Of a DNA stretch of 64,000 nt, positions 8,195-17,233 are shown in pieces. This stretch comes from Bog-473 sp963721585 (GTDB taxonomy: Bacteria > Actinomycetota > Acidimicrobiia > Acidimicrobiales > RAAP-2): NCBI GenBank assembly GCA_963721585.1, contig CAVRJN010000006.1:1-64000 (forward strand), read 5' to 3'. Positions within the stretch are counted from its first letter, which is position 1. Every line of letters begins with the position of its first letter. The notes under the pieces are model-generated. The model was not told the DNA's origin, did no database searches, and was given only the letters and a program-made list of their open reading frames with translations. Both the position numbers and the translations under genes were made by a program.

Positions 8195-9565
8195 ATGGCG
8201 CCGACCCGCTTCGGCACCGACGGTGTGCGCGGGGTTGCGAACGAGGAACTGACACCAGAGCTGGCGTTGGCGCTCGGGCGCGCCGCCGCCCGTGTGCTTC
8301 CCGCGCCGACGTTCGTCGTCGGCCGCGACACGCGCCGCTCGGGGCCGCTCCTGCAGGCCGCCTTCTCCGCCGGCCTGGCCGCGGAAGGGGCGGACGTCGT
8401 CGACCTCGGCGTCCTGCCGACCCCCGGCGTCGCAGCCGTGGCCGAGTCGCGCAAGGCGCCCGGCGCCGTCATCTCGGCCTCGCACAACCCCTTCGCCGAC
8501 AACGGGATCAAGCTCTTCAGCTCGCTGGGGACGAAGCTGCCGGTGGAGGTCGAGGGTGAGATCGAGCGCGAGCTCGACTCCATCCTGGCCGACCCGGACG
8601 GCCCGCCCCGACGCCCCACCGGTCACGGCGTGGGGCGGATCAGCGCGGACCCCGGAGCCGTGGAGCTGTACCAGGCGCACTTGGCGGCGACGCTGGAGGG
8701 GCGCCGGCTCGACGGGCTGCACATCGTCCTCGACTGCGCCAACGGCGCCGCCAGCGCGATCGCGCCAAGGGTGCTGGGCGACCTCGGCGCCGAGGTCAGA
8801 GCGCTGCACGACACGCCGGACGGGGCGAACATCAACGACAAGTGCGGCTCGACCGACCCCGGCGAGCTGGCGCGTGCGGTCGTCGCCCACCAGGCCGATT
8901 TCGGCCTGGCCTTCGACGGCGACGCCGACCGCGTCATCGCGGTCGACCAGAACGGGACAGTGGTGGACGGCGACGTGCTGCTGGCGTTGTTCGCATTCGA
9001 TCTGGCCGAGCGGGGACACCTCACCGGCAACACGGTGGCCGTCACCGTCATGACCAACCTCGGCTTCCGCCTGGCCATGGAGGCCCGCGGCATCGCCGTG
9101 CGCGAGACCGACGTGGGGGACCGCCACGTGCTGGCCGCGCTCGACGCCGACGGACTGAGCCTGGGCGGTGAGCAGTCGGGACACATCATCTTCCGGTCCC
9201 GCTCGACCACCGGCGACGGCATCCTGACCGGGATCGCGCTGGCCGACCTCGTCCAGCGCGCAGGACGATCGCTGGCCGACCTCTCGACCGGGCTGGTGGA
9301 GCGTGTGCCCCAGCGCCTCGTCAACGTGCCCATCCCGCAACCCGAGCGCCTGGCCGACAGCACCGAGGTGTGGGAGGCGGTGGTGAAGGCGGAAGCCGAG
9401 CTCGGCCACGACGGGCGGGTCCTGCTGCGCCCGAGCGGCACCGAGCCGCTGGTGCGGGTCATGGTCGAGGCGCGGGTGGAGGCCCAGGCCGACGCGGTGG
9501 CAGCCCAGCTCGCCGATGTCGTCGAGGCCGCCCTGGGGCAGATCGAGCCGCAGGCGCCCAGGTAG
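8195..9565 (+). CDS. glmM: Phosphoglucosamine mutase
   Basis: GlmM converts glucosamine-6-phosphate to glucosamine-1-phosphate on the way to UDP-GlcNAc and peptidoglycan. The catalytic phosphoserine is S96 in SASHNPFADNGIK. The magnesium loop FDGDADR and the sugar-binding GGEQSGHI follow, and the phosphate-binding RPSGTEPLVRVMVE lies near the C-terminus. Length 456 is typical. It starts two bases after rpsI and is followed at 13 bases by glmS, which supplies its substrate. Confidence 0.97.
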   Translation: MAPTRFGTDGVRGVANEELTPELALALGRAAARVLPAPTFVVGRDTRRSGPLLQAAFSAGLAAEGADVVDLGVLPTPGVAAVAESRKAPGAVISASHNPFADNGIKLFSSLGTKLPVEVEGEIERELDSILADPDGPPRRPTGHGVGRISADPGAVELYQAHLAATLEGRRLDGLHIVLDCANGAASAIAPRVLGDLGAEVRALHDTPDGANINDKCGSTDPGELARAVVAHQADFGLAFDGDADRVIAVDQNGTVVDGDVLLALFAFDLAERGHLTGNTVAVTVMTNLGFRLAMEARGIAVRETDVGDRHVLAALDADGLSLGGEQSGHIIFRSRSTTGDGILTGIALADLVQRAGRSLADLSTGLVERVPQRLVNVPIPQPERLADSTEVWEAVVKAEAELGHDGRVLLRPSGTEPLVRVMVEARVEAQADAVAAQLADVVEAALGQIEPQAPR

Positions 9566-9577
9566 CCTGGGGTCACT

Positions 9578-11435
9578 ATGTGCGGCATCATCGGCGTGAC
9601 GGGTGAGTCCGACGCCATCCCGATCCTTCTCGGTGCCCTGCACCAGCTCGAATACCGCGGGTACGACTCCGCCGGGGTCGCCGTGGTGGTCGAGGGAGCG
9701 GACGGTTCGAACTCGGTCTGGCGGGCGCGGGCGGCCGGCGGCACGACCTCGGTGGCCAAGCTGGCCGAGCTGACGGCTGATGCGCCCATCGGGCACGCCG
9801 CGGCCATCGGGCACACGCGCTGGGCCACCCACGGCGGCCCGACCGCCGAGAACGCGCACCCGCACATCGACTGCACCGGCCGGCTCGCCCTCATCCACAA
9901 CGGGATCATCGAGAACCACGCCGAGCTGCGGGCCGAGCTCGAGGCCGCCGGGCACACGCTGGTCTCCGCCACCGACACCGAGGTGCTGGCCCATCTGATC
10001 GAACAGGAGATGGCCGGCGGGGCGACCCTGGTCGAGGCCACCCGCACCGTGCTGCCACGGCTCCGGGGCTCGTTCTCCATCGCGGTCGTGTCGTCCGACG
10101 AGCCCGACACCATCGTCGCCGCCAGGCGCAACACACCGCTCGTCCTCGGGCTGCACGATGGCGTGGCGTTCCTCGCCTCCGACATCCCGGCGCTCATCGG
10201 GCACACCCGCCAGGTCTTCGCCCTGGCGGACGACGAACTGGCCGTCCTCACGCCCGGGGCGCTGACGGTCACCACCGCAGACGGCAACCCGGTCGAGCCC
10301 GAGCAACTGACGATCACGTGGGATCTCGAGTCGGCCCAGAAGGGCGGCTTCGAGGACTACATGTCGAAGGAGATCAACGAGCAGCCGGAGGCGGTGGCGG
10401 ACACGCTGCTCGACCGCCGTGGGCCCGGCGGGGAGCTCATCCTCGACGAAATGCGGCTGAGCGCAGACGACCTGCGCACCATCGACAAGGTGTTCATCGT
10501 CGCCTGCGGTTCCAGCTACCACGCCGCCCTCGTCGCCAAGTACGCCATTGAGCACTGGGTCAAGCTGCCGACCGAGGTCGACATCGCCAGCGAGTTCCGT
10601 TACCGGGACCCTGTGCTGAATGAGCGAACGCTCTGCGTCGGGGTGTCCCAGTCCGGCGAGACGCTCGACACGTCCGAGGCACTGCGCGAGGCGAAGCGCC
10701 TCGGCGCCAAGGTGCTCGTCGTCTCCAACGTCGTCGACTCCTCCATGGCGCGCGCCGCCGACGGCGTCCTCTACACGCGGGCCGGGCCCGAAATCGGCGT
10801 GGCCTCGACGAAGTGCCACCTGGCCCAGATCGTGGCGCTCGAGGTGCTGGGCCTGTACCTGGCCCAGATCCTCGGCACGCTGCCTGCTTCGGAGATCAAC
10901 GGGATCCTCAACGCCATGGAGGCGCTGCCCGGGCTCGTCACCGCTGCGCTGGAGCGGGCGGGTGACGTCGACGACGTGGCGGCCAAGCTGACCGACGCCC
11001 GCGACTTCTTCTTCCTGGGCCGCCACGTCGGCTTCCCGGTCGCCCTGGAGGGTGCGCTCAAGCTCAAGGAGCTGGCCTACCTGCGGGCCGAGGGCTACCC
11101 GGCTGGCGAGCTCAAGCACGGCCCGATCGCGTTGATTGAGCCGGGGACCGTCGTCGTCGGCGATCGCCACGCGTAACCCGCTGTGGGAGAAGATGCTGTC
11201 CAACATCGCGGAGGTGCGCAGCCGGGGAGCCACGGTCGTGCTGCTGGCCGAAGACGGCGACGAGGAGACGGCCGGCGAGGCGGATCACGTGCTGTGGGTC
11301 CCGCCGACCTCCCCGCTCCTCTCTCCCGTGGTCGGCGTCGTGCCGCTGCAGCAGCTGGCCTACCGGTTGGCCCGCCTGCACGGCCACGATCCCGACCGTC
11401 CCCGGAACCTGGCCAAGACGGTGACCGTCGAGTGA
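9578..11435 (+). CDS. glmS: Glutamine-fructose-6-phosphate aminotransferase, with apparent frameshift
   Basis: GlmS makes glucosamine-6-phosphate from fructose-6-phosphate and glutamine. The N-terminal class II glutaminase starts MCGIIGVTG with nucleophile Cys2. Two SIS sugar-isomerase domains follow (ACGSSYHAAL, SQSGETLDTSEALREAK). The frame stops at 11174-11176 after GPIALIEPGTVVVGD. The missing C-terminus (ATRNPLWEKMLSNIAEV ... LAKTVTVE) continues one base out of register and ends at 11435. A single surplus base in the G/C run near 11159-11162 explains this. Repaired, the protein is about 618 residues, the usual length. Since GlmS is normally essential for cell-wall synthesis, a sequencing or assembly error is more likely than true inactivation. 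Confidence 0.93.
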
Positions 11436-11857
11436 TCACCGGCGCTGCCGGTGCCATCGTCGGCGTCGGCGTCGACGCGGTCGACGTGGTGCGGTTCCGG
11501 CAGGTGCTCGACCGCCGTCCCCGTTTCGCCACGCGGTGCTTCACCGAGTCCGAGCGTGCCGACGCCACCGGATCCGCCGACGTGGCCCAGAGCCTGGCGG
11601 CGCGGTTCGCCGCCAAGGAGGCCGTCATGAAGGCGCTCGGCACCGGCATCGGGGGCTTCGCGCTCACCGACGTGGAGGTGTGCCGGACGACCGGGAAGGG
11701 CGCCAGCCGCAACGCGCCCTACCTCAGGCTGCACGGCACGGCCGCCGATCTGGCCGGCGCCCAGGGCGCGGGCACCTTCCACCTGTCGCTGACCCATACC
11801 GACGGCGTGGCGATCGCCTTCGTCGTCGCGGAGCAGGCCCCGTGCGCGCCGTCCTGA
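11432..11857 (+). CDS. acpS: Holo-[acyl-carrier-protein] synthase
   Basis: AcpS transfers 4'-phosphopantetheine from CoA to a serine of acyl carrier protein, activating fatty-acid synthesis. The 141-residue product carries the two family signatures: GVGVDAVDVVRF with its magnesium-binding aspartate, and the helix ARFAAKEAVMKALGTG with the catalytic glutamate and lysine. LSLTHTDGVAIAFVV forms the last strand. It starts at GTG overlapping the repaired glmS stop by four bases, which itself supports the glmS repair. Its 3' end overlaps nnr by 16 bases. Confidence 0.95.
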   Translation: MITGAAGAIVGVGVDAVDVVRFRQVLDRRPRFATRCFTESERADATGSADVAQSLAARFAAKEAVMKALGTGIGGFALTDVEVCRTTGKGASRNAPYLRLHGTAADLAGAQGAGTFHLSLTHTDGVAIAFVVAEQAPCAPS

Positions 11858-13236
11858 CCCGCGACGAAATGCGCGCGGCCGACGCCGCCGCGCTCGCCAC
11901 CGTCACGCACGAGATCCTGGTCGGCCGCGCCGGCACGGCAGTGGGGCACGCCGCACTCCGGCTGCTCGGCGGAGCCTACGGCCGGCGCGTCGTCGTGTTG
12001 GCGGGCAAGGGCAGCAATGGTGCCGACGGCCGGATCGCCGCGTCGTTCCTGGCTCGGCGTGGCGCCCGCGTCCAGATCGTGGAGGCCGCCGACGTCGGGG
12101 GCGGGGACGCGCTCCCACTGTGCGACCTCGTCATCGACGGCGCCTACGGCACGGGGTTCCGCGGTTCCTACGACGCGCCCGGGTTCCGGTAGATGCCGTC
12201 GTGCTGGCCATCGACATCCCGTCAGGCGTCGACGCCGACAGCGGGGAGGCGCCCGGCGATGCCGTGCAGGCGGACCGCACGGTGACCTTCGCCGCGCTCA
12301 AGCCAGGGCTGCTGCAGGGGGACGGTGCCGTGTGCAGCGGATCGGTCGAGGTGGCCGACATCGGGATCGGCTTCCCGACGCCGCAGGCGCTGCTGATCGA
12401 GGACGCCGACGTCGCGCTCGTGCCGGCCCGGCCCGCGCCAGGTCAACAAGTGGACGACCGCCGTCGGCGTGGCGGCCGGCTCTCCGGGCATGGAGGGCTC
12501 CGCGATCCTGTGCACCCGGGGCGCCATGGCCGCCGGCGCGGGCATGATCCGGCTCGGCTCCCCGGGGAACCCCAACGCGGCCTGGCCCACCGAGGCCGTC
12601 CGCATGCAGCTGCCCGCCGAGGGCTGGGCCGGTGCCTTCCTGCAGGCCACCGCCAAGTGCAAGGCGGTCGTGATCGGCCCGGGGCTCGGCACGGCCGAAG
12701 CCACCGCCGAGGAGATCAGGGCGGTCATCACCGCCGTGCCGGTGCCGCTGGTGATCGACGCCGACGCGCTGGGCGCGCTGGGAGGCGTCGCCGGGGCGCG
12801 GGCGCTCTTCGAGAAGCGCAGCGCCCCGAGCATCCTGACCCCGCACGACGGCGAGTACGCGCGCATCAACGGTGCCGCACCCGGGGCCGACCGCCTGGCG
12901 GCGGCGCGTGCACTGGCCCGAGCCACCGGTGCCGTCGTCCTCTTGAAGGGACCGCTCACCGCGGTGGCGTCCCCGAGCGATACCGCCCCCGACGTCCTCC
13001 TGGCGGCGGCCGGCGGGCCGGCGCTGGCCACGGCGGGCAGCGGCGACGTGCTCTCGGGCATCATCGGCGCCTTCTTGGCCCGCGGGCTCCCGGCGCTGGA
13101 GGCGGCGGCCGTTGCCGCCCACGTGCACGGGCGCGCCGCCATGCTCGGGCCGGCGGAGGGCCTCGTCGCCGGCGACCTCCCCGAGCTCGTGGCGGAACTG
13201 CTGTCCGAGCTGGGGCCGGAGTCGGAGGATGTCTGA
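11842..13236 (+). CDS. nnr: Bifunctional NAD(P)H-hydrate epimerase/dehydratase, with two compensating frameshifts
   Basis: Nnr repairs NADHX and NADPHX. The epimerase half begins at GTG 11842 (VRAVLTRDEMRAAD) with GKGSNGADGRIAA as the nucleotide loop. The frame breaks near 12180-12190, where one base seems missing. It continues one register back with VDAVVLAIDIPSGVDADSG and FAALKPGLL. It breaks again near 12440 in a C run, where one base seems surplus, and returns to the first frame with VNKWTTAVGVAAGSPGMEG. The ADP-dependent dehydratase half follows, with VIGPGLGT, LTPHDGEYAR and ATAGSGDVLSG. Both ends are in the same frame and all domains are present. Local base-calling errors are the simplest cause. 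Confidence 0.9.
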
Positions 13237-14467
13237 GGGCTCCCCGGTGCGGCTCGTGACCCCGGGCCCGGGCCCGGTCGACGAGGACGCGGCCGTGACC
13301 ATGGCCCAGGGCCGCTCGCGCCCGGCGTGGGCCGAGATCGATCTGGCCGCGGTGGCGGACAACGCGGCCGTGCTGGCCCGCCTGGTCGCGCCGGCCGAGC
13401 TCTGTGCGGTCGTCAAGGCGCACGGCTACGGGCACGGTGGACCGGCGGTGGCGCGGGCCGCCCTGGCCGGCGGTGCCCGGCGCCTCGCCGTGGCGCTGGT
13501 CGACGAGGGGGTCGAGCTGCGCGAGCACGGCGTCACCGCGCCGGTGCTCCTCCTGAGCGAGTGCGACCCCGCGGCGGCGGCCACCGCACTGTCCTACGGG
13601 CTCACGCCCACGTTGTATTCCGCCGATGGGATCGCCGCCTTCAGCGCGGCTGCCGCTTCGGCCGGCCGGCCGGTCGCCGTCCACGTCAAGGTCGATACCG
13701 GGATGCACCGCGTGGGAGTGGCGCCCGAGGACCTGCACGCCGTCGCGGCGGCCGTGGTGGCCGATCCGCTGCTGGAACTCGAGAGCATCTGGACGCACCT
13801 GCCCGTGGCCGACGGTGTCGACGCGGTGGACCGTGCGTACACGGAGGGGCAGCTCGACCTCTTCGACCGGCTCGTCGCCGAGCTGGCCGCGGCCGGTATC
13901 GGGGCCCCGCTCCTGCACGCCGCCAACACGGCGGGCGCCATCGCCTTCCCGCGCTCGCGCTACGACATGGTGCGCTGCGGACTCGGCCTCTACGGCTACC
14001 TCCCGGGCCCCGCTGTCCAGGAGGCCTTTGCCGAGCAGGCTGGGGGTAACCGGCTGCGCCCGGCCATGGCGCTCAAGGCGCGGGTGGTGGCGGTGCGCAG
14101 GCTCGAGGCGGGGGAGCGCCCCTCCTACGGCCGGCGCCGACCGCTGCCCACCGACTCGCTGGTCGCGACCGTCCCGATCGGCTACGCCGACGGCGTGCCG
14201 CGCTCCCTCTTCGACGGCGGCTTCGAGGTCCTCATCGGCGGCCTGCGCCGGCCCCTGGCCGGCACGGTGACGATGGACCAGATCATGGTCGACTGCGGCC
14301 AGGCCCCGGTCCGGCCGGGCGACGAGGTGGTGTTGCTCGGACGGCAGGGTGACGAGGTCATCACCGCGGACGACTGGGCCGCCATGGTGGGGACGATCAG
14401 CTACGAGGTGGTGTGCGGCGTCGGACCGAGGATGCCGCGCATTGTGATCAACCGCCCCGATGTCTAG
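13229..14467 (+). CDS. alr: Alanine racemase
   Basis: PLP enzyme making D-alanine for peptidoglycan. The PLP lysine is K63 in VVKAHGYGHG, where the usual ADAYGHG is replaced by AHGYGHG. The barrel domain contains KVDTGMHRVG. The C-terminal beta domain has the SYGRRR-like segment, VPIGYADGVPR with the catalytic tyrosine, and the end CGVGPRMPRI. The ATG at 13229 overlaps nnr by eight bases and gives 412 residues. A GTG 22 codons later is an alternative start nearer to the family N-terminus (AWAEIDLAAV). udg overlaps the 3' end by eight bases. Confidence 0.96.
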   Translation: MSEGSPVRLVTPGPGPVDEDAAVTMAQGRSRPAWAEIDLAAVADNAAVLARLVAPAELCAVVKAHGYGHGGPAVARAALAGGARRLAVALVDEGVELREHGVTAPVLLLSECDPAAAATALSYGLTPTLYSADGIAAFSAAAASAGRPVAVHVKVDTGMHRVGVAPEDLHAVAAAVVADPLLELESIWTHLPVADGVDAVDRAYTEGQLDLFDRLVAELAAAGIGAPLLHAANTAGAIAFPRSRYDMVRCGLGLYGYLPGPAVQEAFAEQAGGNRLRPAMALKARVVAVRRLEAGERPSYGRRRPLPTDSLVATVPIGYADGVPRSLFDGGFEVLIGGLRRPLAGTVTMDQIMVDCGQAPVRPGDEVVLLGRQGDEVITADDWAAMVGTISYEVVCGVGPRMPRIVINRPDV

Positions 14468-15032
14468 CGCCGACGCGCTGGAGCGGCTGCGCGTCACCGC
14501 GTCCACCTGCACGCTCTGCCCCCTGGCGAAGGGGCGCACCCAGGTCGTCTTCGGCGCCGGCGCACCCACGGCCGACCTGCTCTTCGTGGGCGAGGGTCCG
14601 GGCCGCGAGGAGGACCTCGCCGGCGAGCCCTTCGTCGGCCGCTCGGGCAAGCTCCTCGACCGCCTCATGTGGGAAGAGGTCGGCCTCACCCGGGCCGAGT
14701 GCTACATCGCCAACGTGGTGAAGTGCCGGCCTCCCCAGAACCGCGATCCGGCGCCGAAGGAGATCGAGGCCTGCCGCCCGTATCTCGCCGGGCAGATCGA
14801 GCTCATCGATCCCCGCGTCATCGTCACGCTCGGGAACTTCGCCACCAAGCTCCTGCTCGAGACCACCAGGGGCATCCGCGAGCTGCGCGGCCAGGTCTTC
14901 GAGCGGGGACGGGCCAGCCTCGTCCCGACGTACCACCCGGCCTACGTGTTGCGGGCGGGCGGTGAGGCAGTGGCCGAAATGCGGGCCGACCTCGTCCGGG
15001 CGAAGCGCCTGATGGCGGCGGGCCGTTCGTGA
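14460..15032 (+). CDS. Uracil-DNA glycosylase, iron-sulfur type (family 4-like)
   Basis: Excises uracil from DNA as the first step of base-excision repair. The motif GEGPGREEDLAGEPFVGRSG matches the family 4/5 uracil-binding and water-activating region. The late motif is TYHPAY. Cysteines C17, C20, C89 and C105 (C-x2-C ... C-x15-C) are the expected 4Fe-4S ligands. 190 residues is the usual length. It sits inside the alr-tsaE-tsaB-rimI run with short overlaps at both ends, so it is co-transcribed with cell-wall and t6A genes, with no obvious functional reason. Confidence 0.92.
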   Translation: MSSADALERLRVTASTCTLCPLAKGRTQVVFGAGAPTADLLFVGEGPGREEDLAGEPFVGRSGKLLDRLMWEEVGLTRAECYIANVVKCRPPQNRDPAPKEIEACRPYLAGQIELIDPRVIVTLGNFATKLLLETTRGIRELRGQVFERGRASLVPTYHPAYVLRAGGEAVAEMRADLVRAKRLMAAGRS

Positions 15033-15547
15033 CGTGGCCGGTGCGATGGACGAGCGGGTCGCCCGGCGCCACCAGGGAACTGGCCGGGCGCGTGGCGGCC
15101 CTGTGCCGTAGCGGCGACGTCGTCCTGCTGGTGGGGGACCTCGGGGCCGGCAAGACGGTCTTCGCCCAGGGCTTCGCCGACGCGCTCGGGGTGCCGGGCC
15201 CCGTGACCAGCCCGACCTTCGCTCTGGTGCGCCAGTACCGCTGCGGGCAGGACAGCCCGGTCGGGGTGCTGATCCACGCCGACGTGTACCGCACCGGTTC
15301 ACTGGACGAGGTGGCCGACCTCGCTCTGGCCGAGCTCGTCGAGGAGGACGCGGTCGCCCTCATTGAGTGGGGCGAGCTGGCGGCGCCGGCGCTGGGCGAG
15401 AGCGCGCTCGAGGTCACCCTGGTCGCGCCCGATCCGCTGGGGGCGCCTGAACGGCGCGCGCTGACCCTGGTGGGCCGGGGTCGCTGGGCGGACCGATCGG
15501 ACGAGGTCGCCGCGCTGGTGGCGGGGGCGGAGCGACGGACGCCGTGA
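15029..15547 (+). CDS. tsaE: tRNA t6A biosynthesis ATPase TsaE
   Basis: TsaE is the small P-loop ATPase that cycles the TsaB-TsaD complex during formation of N6-threonylcarbamoyladenosine at tRNA position 37. Walker A GDLGAGKT covers residues 36-43. The family's SPTFALVRQY and the ALIEWGE segment that follows strand five are present. 172 residues is within range. It starts at GTG overlapping the udg stop, and tsaB overlaps its 3' end by four bases. One ATT-GAG pair encodes the IE of the IEWGE motif. Confidence 0.95.
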   Translation: MTWPVRWTSGSPGATRELAGRVAALCRSGDVVLLVGDLGAGKTVFAQGFADALGVPGPVTSPTFALVRQYRCGQDSPVGVLIHADVYRTGSLDEVADLALAELVEEDAVALIEWGELAAPALGESALEVTLVAPDPLGAPERRALTLVGRGRWADRSDEVAALVAGAERRTP

Positions 15548-16293
15548 GCGGGGGCGGACCGCATGCGCCACGCGCGATGGTGGCGATCGAGACCGCCACC
15601 GAGACGGTCGGGGTCGCGGTGCGCACAGGGGCCGGAGTGCAGGCCGAAACGACGCTCACGGGCCGGCGCCGCCATGTCGAGACATTGGCGCCCGCGCTGG
15701 AGCACCTGCTCGGGCAGCTGGATCTCGTCCCCGGCGACCTCGGGGTGGTGGGGGTCGACATCGGCCCCGGGCTCTTCACCGGCCTGCGCGTCGGTCTCGC
15801 CACGGCCAAAGGGCTGGCCCAGTCGCTCGGAATCGGGATCGTGGGGGCGACCAGCCTGGACATCCTGACGGCGGGAGCCGCCGCGGCCGGGCTGCGAGGC
15901 CTGGTCCTGGCCTGCGTCGACGCCCGGCGCGGCGAGGTATTCGCCGCCGTGCACGAGGTGGACGTGGCCGGAGCAGTTCCCTCCGTGCGGCTGCCGGCGG
16001 GCCTGTTCGCGCCCGAAGACCTCGTGCGTGCGCTGGACGAGTTCGCAGGCGAGCCCGTCCATGCCGTGGGCGACGGCGCGCTCCGTTACGCCGACACTCT
16101 CAGGGCCGTCCCCGGGACCGACCCGGAGGCGCCGGGCCTGGCCTTCCCGCCTCCGGCTGCGCTGCTCGATCTGGTCCGGGCGCGGATGGACGCGGGAGAA
16201 CCGCCAGTCGGGCCCGCGGCGGTCGTTCCCCTCTATATGCGCGAGGCGGATGCGACCAGCAACTTCGCCCGGGCGGAGCGGGTTTCGCGATGA
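15544..16293 (+). CDS. tsaB: tRNA t6A biosynthesis protein TsaB
   Basis: TsaB is an ASKHA-fold scaffold that dimerises with TsaD in the t6A complex. The ATPase-like beginning MVAIETATETVGVAV and the conserved GVDIGPGLFTGLRVGLATAKGLAQ (shown in part) place it firmly in the family. The metal-binding residues of TsaD are absent, as expected for TsaB. It has 249 residues from GTG 15544, coupled to tsaE by a four-base overlap and to rimI by ATGA. The partner gene tsaD is not in this window. Confidence 0.95.
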   Translation: MSGGGPHAPRAMVAIETATETVGVAVRTGAGVQAETTLTGRRRHVETLAPALEHLLGQLDLVPGDLGVVGVDIGPGLFTGLRVGLATAKGLAQSLGIGIVGATSLDILTAGAAAAGLRGLVLACVDARRGEVFAAVHEVDVAGAVPSVRLPAGLFAPEDLVRALDEFAGEPVHAVGDGALRYADTLRAVPGTDPEAPGLAFPPPAALLDLVRARMDAGEPPVGPAAVVPLYMREADATSNFARAERVSR

Positions 16294-16811
16294 CGTTGCG
16301 CATCGAGAAGCTCAAGCGGAGGGACCTGCGCCAGCTGCTGCGCATCGAAAGCAAGGTCTTCCCCGAGCCGTGGTCGGTCGCGGTGTTCAACTCCGAGCTC
16401 GCGCTGCGCAAGGGTCGGCTCTACCGCGCCGTGTGGGACGGGGACGAGATGGCGGGCTACATCGGCTTCATGATGGTCGACGACGAGGCGCACATGACCA
16501 CGATTGCGACGTCGCCCAGCTTCCAGCGCAGAGGCGTGGCCACCACGATGATCGTCGACGGCATCCGCACGCTGCGCGCCGGCGGCATCAAGCACCTCTC
16601 GCTCGAGGTGGCGGCGAACAACGAGCCGGCTCAGGCCCTGTACCGTCGTTTCGGGTTCGCCCCGGTCGGCGTGCGCAAGAACTACTACCCCGTGACGGGG
16701 CAGGATGCCCTCGTCATGTGGGTCCACGACATCGACTCGGCGGCGTACGCGCTGCGCCTCGAGGAGCTGTCCGCCACGGGGCTGGCGGTGGAGAACGGGC
16801 GCCCGCGCTAG
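16290..16811 (+). CDS. rimI: GNAT acetyltransferase, ribosomal-protein S18-alanine acetyltransferase type
   Basis: The 173-residue protein has the GNAT fold. It has an N-terminal strand-helix with EPWSVAVFNSEL, the acetyl-CoA pyrophosphate loop around QRRGVATTMI, and NNEPAQALYRRFGFAPVGVRKNYY, which is the characteristic RimI-type motif B. Its position directly after tsaB with an ATGA overlap is the standard tsaE-tsaB-rimI arrangement. Substrate assignment to S18 is by family. The C-terminal 20 residues are variable. No tsaD follows, and the co-directional run stops here. Confidence 0.9.
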   Translation: MTLRIEKLKRRDLRQLLRIESKVFPEPWSVAVFNSELALRKGRLYRAVWDGDEMAGYIGFMMVDDEAHMTTIATSPSFQRRGVATTMIVDGIRTLRAGGIKHLSLEVAANNEPAQALYRRFGFAPVGVRKNYYPVTGQDALVMWVHDIDSAAYALRLEELSATGLAVENGRPR

Positions 16812-16840
16812 ACGACCGTCCAACAGCTTCACGAGCTTGG

Positions 16841-16987
16841 GTCGCGGTCGCCTTGGGTGTCTCCGGCGGGCAGAACACCGTTGCGGACCTGCCGCCTGGC
16901 GTCTACGAGTGGCAGGCCGTGTATTCGGGCGACTCGACAAACCAACCCTCCTCGAGCCACTTCGGCTCCGAGACCGAGATCGTGTGA
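16841..16987 (+). pseudogene. Remnant of an Ig-like surface-protein domain
   Basis: An open frame of 48 codons without its own start ends at TGA 16985-16987. It reads like the last half of a bacterial Ig-like repeat (PPGVYEWQAVYSGDSTNQ, then SETEIV). In such repeats a pair of cysteines usually flanks the segment before SETE, and here the expected cysteine position is phenylalanine. No upstream portion is present, so it looks like a decayed or recombined fragment. The rest of 16812-17233 shows nothing I recognise apart from a GAGAGGAG ribosome-binding site before 17234. Confidence 0.5.
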
Positions 16988-17233
16988 TCCCATCGTTCGG
17001 CGGCGAGCCACCGCTCTTGAACGACGGGACGTGGTCTGACCCCCCGTCCGGTTCGCGGACACTGGGACGCGACCCCGAAGCCATCGGCTGTGCTGACGGG
17101 CGTCATGGCGGCCGGCCGGTGTTGACGCGCCGACGCGCCCCGGATCGTCCGGGCACCCGTAGGGTGGGGCCCGACCCAAGTTCGCGATCGCCCCCATTCG
17201 ATCTGCAGGGGACACGACGAGAGGAGCCACGCC

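Noticed and set aside
9578..11176. A naturally shortened GlmS ending at the first stop
   Set aside because: The lost C-terminal residues belong to the second isomerase domain needed for activity and are encoded intact in the next register, so a single indel explains it better.
3800..11233. Very long minus-strand frames (726 codons at 3800-5980 and 1107 codons at 7910-11233)
   Set aside because: They lie wholly opposite certain ribosomal, rpoA, glmM and glmS genes and have the Arg/Gly/Asp-rich composition of antisense high-GC frames.
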